Positions 8,188-16,500 of a stretch of 64,000 nt of DNA are shown here, piece after piece. This DNA comes from Alicyclobacillus contaminans DSM 17975 (GTDB taxonomy: Bacteria > Bacillota > Bacilli > Alicyclobacillales > Alicyclobacillaceae), in assembly GCF_000429525.1 (NCBI RefSeq), contig NZ_AUCA01000015.1, forward strand, positions 1-64,000, written 5' to 3'. The position numbers and the translations under genes were made by a program. Numbering within the stretch: the stretch's first letter is position 1; every line of letters begins with the position of its first letter. Below the pieces are notes generated by a model. That model made no database searches and had not been told where the DNA came from. It worked only from the letters and a program-made list of their open reading frames with translations.

Positions 8188-8988
8188 ATGGAATATCACG
8201 TGCCGTCAGTTGCACTGGCCATGCGCGTGCTGAAATTGCTCAGCCGCTTCAAATACAGGCGGTGTTCGCTGAAGGAGATTTCCGATTTGCTGCAAGCGAA
8301 CCCAACCACCTGTCTGCGCGTACTGCGGACGCTGGCGCGCGAGGATTTTGTTCGGTTCCATCCGGAGACCAAGAAATACAGCCTTGGTCCTTACCTGATT
8401 CCACTGGGAAACCGAGCGATGGAATTGAATGACGCGGTGGCCCTTTTTCTCTCCGAACTGCGCAGGGTCGCCAACGCCACCGAATTCACCACGGTGTTGA
8501 TTGAGCGACTGCAGGACAATCATTTGATTTACATCGGATCCGAGGAAGCCCCCAATGACGATGTGAAGATATCGGTTTCCATTGGTCAACAGTTTTCCAT
8601 TGGCAGCGTTGCGTTCGGGCGCTGTTTCCTGGCCTACGATGACGAGGCCGCGTGGCGCAAACTCGCCGATGACGGTCTGCTTCGGGAAGTGCAGTCTCCG
8701 GACGATTTGGAGAAGCTGGCCAGTCGATTGCAGACCATTCGGAATCAGGGGTACGAGGTGTCCCATGGGGATTTCACGCCAGGGATTTCATCGTTCTCTG
8801 CGCCGATTTTCGACAAGAAGGGGAACGTTGAGTTCGTCCTGGCCTGTCTGGCGGTCACCTCTCAGGTGACGCCGTCTCAAGCCGAGCGAGCGGTGAACGT
8901 ATTGGTGGAAACCACCCGCAGACTGTCGGAGTGGAATGGGTGGCAGGCGGCCCGTCGCGCCATCCCGGATGCTTCGGAAAATCCCTGA
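8188..8988 (+). CDS. IclR-family transcriptional regulator
   Basis: 266 residues. The N-terminal winged helix (about 6-65) has ALAMRVLKLLSRF, SLKEISDLLQANPTTCLRVLRTL and KKYSLGPYLIPLG, the IclR signature. The C-terminal effector domain (about 80-250) includes FTTVLIERLQDNHLIYIGS, IGSVAFGRCFLAY and GYEVSHGDFTPGISSFSAPIFD. GGAGGGG lies 5 nt before the ATG at 8188; an upstream in-frame ATG at 8152 lacks a ribosome site. Placement behind the hydroxyacyl-CoA dehydrogenase suggests control of that step; the effector is unknown. Confidence 0.9.
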   Translation: MEYHVPSVALAMRVLKLLSRFKYRRCSLKEISDLLQANPTTCLRVLRTLAREDFVRFHPETKKYSLGPYLIPLGNRAMELNDAVALFLSELRRVANATEFTTVLIERLQDNHLIYIGSEEAPNDDVKISVSIGQQFSIGSVAFGRCFLAYDDEAAWRKLADDGLLREVQSPDDLEKLASRLQTIRNQGYEVSHGDFTPGISSFSAPIFDKKGNVEFVLACLAVTSQVTPSQAERAVNVLVETTRRLSEWNGWQAARRAIPDASENP

Positions 8989-9060
8989 GCCGTTCGCACG
9001 CCACCCTCATAACCCCTTGGCCTCTATCGAATTCTATGGTATCTATCAGACATGTGCGTG

Positions 9061-9093
9061 CCATTCGTGGCGGTCTCGACCGCGCACGAATGG
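9061..9093 (+). other. Long GC-rich hairpin between iclR-type and mltG-like genes
   Basis: CCATTCGTG-GCGGTC and GACCGC-G-CACGAATGG can pair over 15 bp with a TC loop and one bulged G. No T run follows, so it is not a classical terminator. It could be a transcript-end stabiliser, a leader structure of the next gene, or a Rho-type site. The rest of the 145-bp gap shows nothing further. Confidence 0.6.
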
Positions 9094-9154
9094 CTGAACC
9101 GCGTTCATCCACAGATGATGAATGACGTAGCGAATGAAGAAAAGGTGGCGCGAA

Positions 9155-9946
9155 GTGCTGGCATATCATGTAACGACCCATCCATTGTTGAAATCGGTGA
9201 TCCACCGCTCGTTTTCTCATGCCATCAAGGAACTCGGACTTCCGGATTATCCGGAAGCTGCATTTGTGCAGGAACTGAAACCGTTCCTCCAATCGCCCGG
9301 CAGTCTGTTTGAGGACACGGAACCTGAGCACAGAGCATTGTGGCAAGCCCTGCACCGTGGGGAGGTGTTCGCGACTCACACGCGGGACAATGGCGAAACG
9401 TTTGTATTCTACGTGCGCCTTGCGTTAGGGGTTCGCCGAATGGACGTGCGGCTCTTGTGCCGCCAGCGACAATGGCAGCTTGAAGCCGTCACGGCAATGT
9501 TCACGGCCCCGGCCTGGAAGACACCGTGGATTCGCAACACGGCGCTGGCTGCGGCGATGGTTTGTGCCGTGCTGGTGGGGTATGTCCTGCATCGGCCAGG
9601 CGAACGGGTGGTGCAACAGCCCGTTGTGATTCGCACGGCTGCGTCGAACGCTGCGCCTGCGGCAAACACGACCAAAGCCTCCAATACGCCGTCGAACACA
9701 ACATCTGGAGCCACCGAAGTGCGGACGGCCAAGACGATGACTTTCACACTGCAACCGGGCATGTCTTTGTACCATCTGTCCAAGTACTTGCAGAGTGAGC
9801 ACTTGGTCGACAATGCCATTTCGTTCGATATGCTGATGAAGAAAACAGGGGTTGACAAGGATGTACACCCCGGAACGTACAAGTTTCGGACCGGGATGAC
9901 GGAGAATGAAATCTTACAGGTGCTGAAACAGGGGCCCGCGCATTGA
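9155..9946 (+). CDS. Membrane protein with MltG/YceG LysM-like domain, no catalytic domain
   Basis: 263 residues. A soluble N-terminal half of about 130 residues that I do not recognise is followed by one TM helix (NTALAAAMVCAVLVGYVL, about 132-150). Next comes a Thr/Ala/Asn-rich linker, and then a C-terminal segment of about 65 residues (MTFTLQPGMSLYHLSKYLQ ... HPGTYKFRTGMTENEILQVL). That segment resembles the LysM-like subdomain of the endolytic transglycosylase MltG; the catalytic domain with its glutamate is absent. The frame opens at ATG 9134, but AAGGTGG lies 6 nt before the GTG at 9155. The stop codon sits in the loop of the terminator at 9934. Likely an envelope protein facing the wall; function unknown. 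Confidence 0.7.
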   Translation: MLAYHVTTHPLLKSVIHRSFSHAIKELGLPDYPEAAFVQELKPFLQSPGSLFEDTEPEHRALWQALHRGEVFATHTRDNGETFVFYVRLALGVRRMDVRLLCRQRQWQLEAVTAMFTAPAWKTPWIRNTALAAAMVCAVLVGYVLHRPGERVVQQPVVIRTAASNAAPAANTTKASNTPSNTTSGATEVRTAKTMTFTLQPGMSLYHLSKYLQSEHLVDNAISFDMLMKKTGVDKDVHPGTYKFRTGMTENEILQVLKQGPAH

Positions 9947-9957
9947 CGCGGGCTTTT
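9934..9957 (+). terminator. Terminator overlapping the stop codon of the mltG-like gene
   Basis: GCCCGCG and CGCGGGC form a 7-bp stem around CATTGA, followed by TTTTT. The TGA stop lies in the loop. Confidence 0.88.
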
Positions 9958-9964
9958 TCATCCT

Positions 9965-10414
9965 TCAGGAAGACAGCGGCTTTTGCATGGCAATGTGCGG
10001 AATCCCCGCTTCCTCGAACGGAAATCCTTCAGAGATGTAGCCCATCTGTTCGTAAAACCGCTGTGCGTGACACTGGGCATTGAGCCGCAATTCCCGGTAG
10101 CCTCGACTGCGGGCCTCCGCTTCAACGGCCATCATCAGCAGTTTGCCGATGCCAACGCCGCGGTGGGAAGCCAGTACGGCAACCCGCTCCACCTTGCCCG
10201 TGGCCGATGCTGAATAAGGACGCATGCGAGCCGTCCCAACGGCCGCGCCGTCGGCATCCCACGCAATCCAGTGCACGGTCTCTGGATGGTGATCGAATTC
10301 GTCCAACTCCAGTGTTTCCGGCACATTTTGCTCCTCCACAAAGACGCGTCGGCGTACTTCAAACGCTTTATCCAATTGCGATGGCGCACAGATTCCAATC
10401 CGTACGTTCCCCAA
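9965..10414 (-). CDS. GNAT-family N-acetyltransferase
   Basis: 149-residue acetyl-CoA-dependent acyltransferase. AFEVRRRVFVEEQNVP is the typical start of the YjcF/ElaA-like group. ERVAVLASHRGVGIGKLLM is motif A with the pantetheine loop (RGVGIG), and AQCHAQRFYEQMGYISEG is the C-terminal motif. The frame extends to ATG 10501, but no ribosome site is visible there. The TTG at 10414 has AAAGGAAG about 11 nt upstream and fits the family start; this choice is uncertain. The substrate cannot be told from sequence. It is divergent from the glucan synthase gene. Confidence 0.82.
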   Translation of the reverse strand: MGNVRIGICAPSQLDKAFEVRRRVFVEEQNVPETLELDEFDHHPETVHWIAWDADGAAVGTARMRPYSASATGKVERVAVLASHRGVGIGKLLMMAVEAEARSRGYRELRLNAQCHAQRFYEQMGYISEGFPFEEAGIPHIAMQKPLSS

Positions 10415-10569
10415 GGCATCTCGCTTCCTTTCGTCGGTGGTAGGCTTTCGTTCTGCACAAGTATAGCTCATAAATCGGGGGCATTCTGGGGATATTTTCA
10501 TATGCTACCCATTTGCCGGACACCACGTCATGTGCTGCCACACCGGTGTACCGTGCTGAGGAGGCCCCT

Positions 10570-13500
10570 ATGATTCTAAACACTGAGCAATTGCAAGCGC
10601 GTGCACGTGCGTTGGCTTTGACGCATGACACGGCATCCGCACGCCGTCCCGAGGGGCGGTTTTTGCCTCGCTTTCGAGCGGATGTGGATAGCTTGCACCA
10701 GTTTGCAGTTGAACTGACTCGCCACAAATCCATCTGCGTGCAGCCAGCGGAAGACTGGCTGTTGGATCACATTGCGTTTCTGGAAACCCAGGCGCACGTT
10801 GTGATGCGCGAACTGCCGCGAAACGTGCTGCGGTTGCTGCCCCGCCTCCAAGGGAGCGGTGCTCCGCGCGTGTATGCTCTTTGTGACGCGTATCTGGAAG
10901 CGGTCGACGGCCGTTACGATCCAGCGACGTTGACGCGGTTCCTTCAGGCGTACCAACAGGTCAGTGTGCTGAAGACGATAGAGTGCTGGGTTCTTCCCAG
11001 CGCTATGCGCGTGGCCATCATTCGACAGTTGGCCGCGGTCATGCGTGTGGTTCGTCACCACCATCAAACCTGCGAGCGGATTCACACTCTGTTGACCTCC
11101 GCGCGGTCCAGGAGCCTGACGTCGGAAGATATTCGCGGCTTGCTCGAAGACAGCATCGGGGGGCGGGAGCTCACAGCAACGGAAGTTGTGCACTGGGTGC
11201 GCCATTTGAGCGAGTGGAATGCGGATATCAAGACGGTGAGAGAATGGCTCATCGCTCATGTTGAGAACGGCATGCACAGCCTCGAGCAGATGGTCTCATA
11301 CGAGCGCGAACTCCAAGCGGATCAACAGGTGATGTGCGGCAATCTGGTGCGCAGTTTGCACGCGTTGGAGCGCCACCCGTGGCGGCAGACCTTCATCGCC
11401 ATCAGTGAGGTGGAGCAGAGACTGTTGCAGGATGCGACCGGCGATTATGAGCGGATGGATATGGAGAGCCGCGACGTTCTACGTCAGCGCGTGGTCCGGG
11501 TGGCTCAGCAGCTGCGCGTGCCTGAGACGCTGGTTGCGGAGACCGCGGTCCGGCTGGCCAAGCGGGAGTGGGATTTGGTGAACGACACCCAGACGGACAT
11601 TCCTCGCTCCGCCTGTCTCGCATTCTATCTCTTGCATCCGGAAGGCCTGCGGGCTTTGCGTGGGGCCATACGCGAGCAGACGCGTCCGCGTCCGCTGCCT
11701 CGATGGGTGTTTCGCAGACACCCGCTCGCCTCCTATCTGACCGGCCTGGCTCTGCTGTTCGCGGCGGGCCTCATCGCCGTTGGGACAGTGGTGGGGCGAA
11801 GCGGCGTTGCATCGCCGTGGGCTTGGGTTGCGGTGCTGCTCGCCATCGCCATTCCGGTCAGTGAGTGGGCGGTGACGGTGGCGCACAGTTGGATTGAACA
11901 TCGCTGCCGACCGACGCCATTGCTCCGCTACGACTTTTCTGAAGAACTGCCCGACGACGCGAAAACGTTGGTGGTGGTACCGGTTCTGTGGTCGAGCATC
12001 GCGGAGGTGGACGAGGTGATGGAGACACTTCGCGTCCACTACCTCGCAAACCGTCAGCGGAATATCCACTTCGCCGTTCTGTCCGATTTTCCAGATGCAC
12101 CCACCGCCGAACACCCGGAGGACGCCGAACTGGTAGAGCACGCGGTGGCAGTTGTGAATGACTTGCGTAGAGAATACGGCGCGGACACGTTCTTTCTGTT
12201 TCACCGGGCGCGTCGGCACAATGCAGCGGACAACGTGTACATGGGGTGGGAACGCAAACGCGGAAAGTTGGTCGAATTGGCCGAATACCTGGCCGGAAAG
12301 CGGGAAACCAGTTTTGAGACCGTGGTCGGAGAGGAGTCGGTCCTTCCCCAGATTCGCTATATCCTCACGGTGGATGCGGACACCAAGCTGCCCATAGGGG
12401 TGGTGGGCAGACTTGCCGGAACCATTCATCTGCCGTACAACCGACCTCGGTTGAACGCCTCCGGGACGCGGGTGGTGGCCGGATACGGGGTGATTCAACC
12501 GCGTGTCGGCGCGAGTTATGCGTCCGTCCAAGCGTCGCGCTTCGCGGCGTTGTGGGCGGGACAACCCGGGGTCGATCCGTACGCATTCGCCGTCTCCAAC
12601 CCGTATCAGGACTGGTTTGACCAGGCGGTGTTCGTCGGCAAAGGAATTTTCGATGTGGCTGTGTTCCGGCGGGTGCTGGCGGATCGGATTCCGGACAACC
12701 AGGTTCTGAGCCACGATGTCCTCGAGGGCGGGTTTTTGCGCGCAGGGCTCGCCTCCGACATCGAGGTGGTGGAGGCCCATCCGGAGACCATCTACGCCTA
12801 TCAGCGCCGGCAGCATCGCTGGGTGCGCGGAGACTGGCAGCTGCTGCGCTGGCTGGGACGCGTGTGTCCCAATCGCGCGGGCGAGCGGCAGTTGAACGAC
12901 CTGTGCGGCATTGCTCGGTGGCACATTGTGGATCACTGCCGGCGGAGTCTGCTGCATCCGGCCCTGTTTGTGGTATCCGCGCTGGGGGCGGGGTGGCTGC
13001 CCGGCTCTCCTGCAGCGTGGGAGGGACTTGTGCTGCTGACTCTGTTCTTGCCCGCTCTCCGCGCCGCCGTTCTGTCGGTCGGCGGCCGACAGCGCGGTCG
13101 AGACGTGGTGGTGGCGACGGCGCAATGCTTGGTGCAGGCGCTCGTCTTGCCGTTCACTGCCGTGCTGCAGGTGGACGCGGTGGCCAGATCGCTGTATCGG
13201 ATGGGGGTGAGCCACCGTCGTCTATTGGAATGGGTGCCATCCGCACACACCGACAGAGAGGCGAACGGTGGGCGCGTCTTCGTCTACGAACCCGCCGGCT
13301 ACGCCGCCGCGTTGGCGTGGGTCGCAGCGGCCTTTGCGAGTGGGACCCAAACTGGGCGTGCTTCGGCTGTCCTCGCGCTGGGGCTGTGGTTGGCGGCCAG
13401 GCCGGTTGCGCGTTGGCTCGGGCGGCCGCGGCGGCACCCGAAGCGGCCGTGGCTGCAGCAGGCGGAACCCAATCTGCGCGGGCTGGCCGAAAAAATCTGG

Positions 13501-16500
13501 GCGTACTACAACCACTATGTCACCGAAGCGGATCTCTGGCTGCCGCCGGACAACGTCCAGTACCACCCGCGGGAAACGGTGGCGCACAGGACGTCGCCCA
13601 CCAACATCGGGCTCTACCTGGCCTGTGTCGTGGCGGCGTGGGACCTTGGGATGATTGATGCGGCCGACATGCTCGACCGGCTCGAGCGGACACTGAAGAC
13701 GGTGGCATCGCTCGAAAAGTGGCACGGCCACCTGTATAACTGGTACGACACGCAGACCGGGCGGCCCTTGCCGCCCAGGTACGTATCCACCGTGGATTCT
13801 GGAAATCTGGTCACGTGTCTGATGGTCGTGCACGAGGCCCTGCGCGGCTGCGGTGAACGCTATCCGCAGTGGGCGATCAGGGTGACGGCGCTGCGGGAAA
13901 CGGTGGACCAATTGGTCACCGCGACCGATTTCCGGCCGCTCTACAATGCGGACGAGCGACTGTTGTCACTCGGGCACCACGTGGATGCGGAGCGGAAGGA
14001 CGACATTCTCTACGACCTGCTGGCGTCGGAGGCGCGTCAGGCGAGCTTTGTCGCGATTGCCCTCGGTCAGGTCCCCGTGACGCACTGGTTTACGCTGGCC
14101 CGAACCATGACGCGCGTGGCGCGTTGGAAAACGCTCCTATCCTGGTCGGGCACGATGTTTGAATATCTGATGCCGAGCCTGGTGATGCGAACGTATCCCG
14201 GAACCATCTGGGCCGAGACGTACGAAGGCGTCATTCACCGCCAGCGCGCCTTTGCCGAACGCAACGGCGTGCCCTTCGGCATTTCCGAAAGCGGTTACTA
14301 TGCGTTCGACTACCAGCACAATTACCAATACCGCGCTTTTGGCGTTCCCGGCCTCGGCTTAGACAGGGGCTTGGAGCAGCAGTTGGTTACCGCGCCGTAC
14401 GCCGCTCTGCTGGCTCTACCCTTTGCGGGCGAGGTGGCGCTGGAGGCGCTCCGGAAGTACGAGCGGTTGGGCGCCATGGGCCCGTACGGATACTACGAAG
14501 CGGTCGACTTTACGAAACGCCGCCTGCCGCCCGGCAGCCGCCATGAGGTGGTGAAGAGTTTCATGGCGCATCATCAGGGCATGGGTCTTCTGGCCATCGC
14601 CAATTTGCTGTGCGACGAAAGCATCATCCGCCGCTTTCACGCCCATCCCAACGTGCGGGCGGCGGAGCTGTTGCTGCAGGAACGCGCGCCGACACGTGTG
14701 TCGTGGACGGTGCAAACCGCCCATCGCGACGCCAAGCCTCCGGCGTTCGACGCGCACCGGCACACCGGAACCCGCACGTTTCACGCGCCAACGCCGCTGC
14801 CGGAAGTCAACGTGCTGTCCAACGGCCGCATCACCAGTGTGCTGACGCAGGACGGCACCGGGATGCTGCTCTGGAACGGGGCGTCCGTGACCCGCTGGCG
14901 AGAGGATGCTGCCATGGATCGAAGCGGCATCGCGGTGTACATCCACAATCCGCTGACCGACGAAACCTGGAGCCCGGCGCGCTATCCGTGCGCATCGGCA
15001 GACACGGATTGGAACGTGCAGTTTCGGCTGGATAAAACTTGTTATGAAACGTTGCAGAACGGTGTGGAAAGTCGGTACGAGGTGGCCGTGTCCCCCCACC
15101 TGGACGCCGAGGTGCGGAGACTGAAGTTGATCAACCGCAGCCAGGCGACCAAAACGTTGGAAGTGACGTCGTATTTGGAACTGGCGCTCGCTCCGCAGTC
15201 GACGGACAGCGCACATCCGGCGTTCAGCAAGCTGTTTGTCCAGACACAGTACGAGCGTTCGCACGAGTGCCTGCTTGCCAAGCGCCGTCCGCGCGACGCC
15301 GAGGAGAAGGAGCGCTGGGCCGGACACTCCGTGCTCGTTGATGGTCCGGTGGTTGGGGACGTGGAGTACGAGACGGACAGAGCCGCATTCATCGGCCGCG
15401 GAGCGGAGTTGGCGGCGCCCCGCGGCTTGCAGGGAAAACTGCAGGGAACGGTAGGTTCTGTCGCCGATCCCGCCTTGGTTGTGCGCCGCGGCATTCACCT
15501 GCCGCCCGGCGCGGAGGCGGTGGTATATTTTGTCACCGGACTTGGCGCGTCTCGCGATGAGGTGCTCCACGCGATGGAGCAGCTTTGCGAACCCGCCCAG
15601 CTGGACGCGGTGTTCGACCATGCCTGGGTGCGAGCGCAGATGGATCTCCGGCACCTGGGATTGTCTGCCGAAGAGGCGGCGGAGGCGCAGATGTTCGCCG
15701 GTCGATGGCTGTATCAGGCCACCATGCCGCGCGCCCGGAGGGAGGCGGTGAGGCGAAACCTGCTCGGCGTGTCTGCGCTCTGGCCGCTCGGCATCAGCGG
15801 CGATGCGCCCATCGCCGTGGTTCAGTTCGAGCATGCCGCGGACTTTCCATTCTTGGCGCGGGTGACGCGGATGCACCAGTATCTGTGCGGGCTCGGACTC
15901 CCACTGGACCTGGTGGTGCTCGACGACACCGGCGGTGGCTATCTGGACGTGTGGATGCACCGCCTTCAGGATGAGCTGGCCATGCACGGAGTGGCAAACA
16001 TGCAGCGGGTGACGGCCGTCCAAAGGGATCGATTGTCCGACGCGGAACTCACCTTGCTGCGGGCGACGGCGCGCGTGTGGCTGCGCGCTGGCGGCCCCAG
16101 CCTGGCGGCGCAGTTGAGCGTCCCCGCCGAGGATTGGCCGACGCTCGCCACCGCACCGGAGCTGGTGGCGGCGCATTCGCCAGCCCGGGGGTTGCCTGCT
16201 GCCTTGGCGTCCGGCGCCGAATTCGCCAACGGCTATGGCGGGTTCGTGGAAGGCGGCCGGGCGTATCAGATCTTGGTGCAGCCGGGCAAACAGCCACCGC
16301 GTCCCTGGACGAACGTATTGGCGAATCCCCACTTTGGAACCCTCGTCACGGAGCTTGGAACAGGCTACACATGGTGGAAGAACGCGCGAGAGTGCAAGGT
16401 GACGCCCTGGACCAACGACCCGGTGCTCGATCCGCCCGGAGAAGCGGTGTACCTGCAGGACACACAGACCGGTGAAGCGTGGTCGGCCGCGCCGAAGCCG

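Noticed and set aside
9690-9730. SGATEV in the mltG-like protein as an FMN-attachment motif for ApbE
   Set aside because: The Asp-Gly before SGAT is missing, it sits in a low-complexity linker, and the gene is far from apbE.
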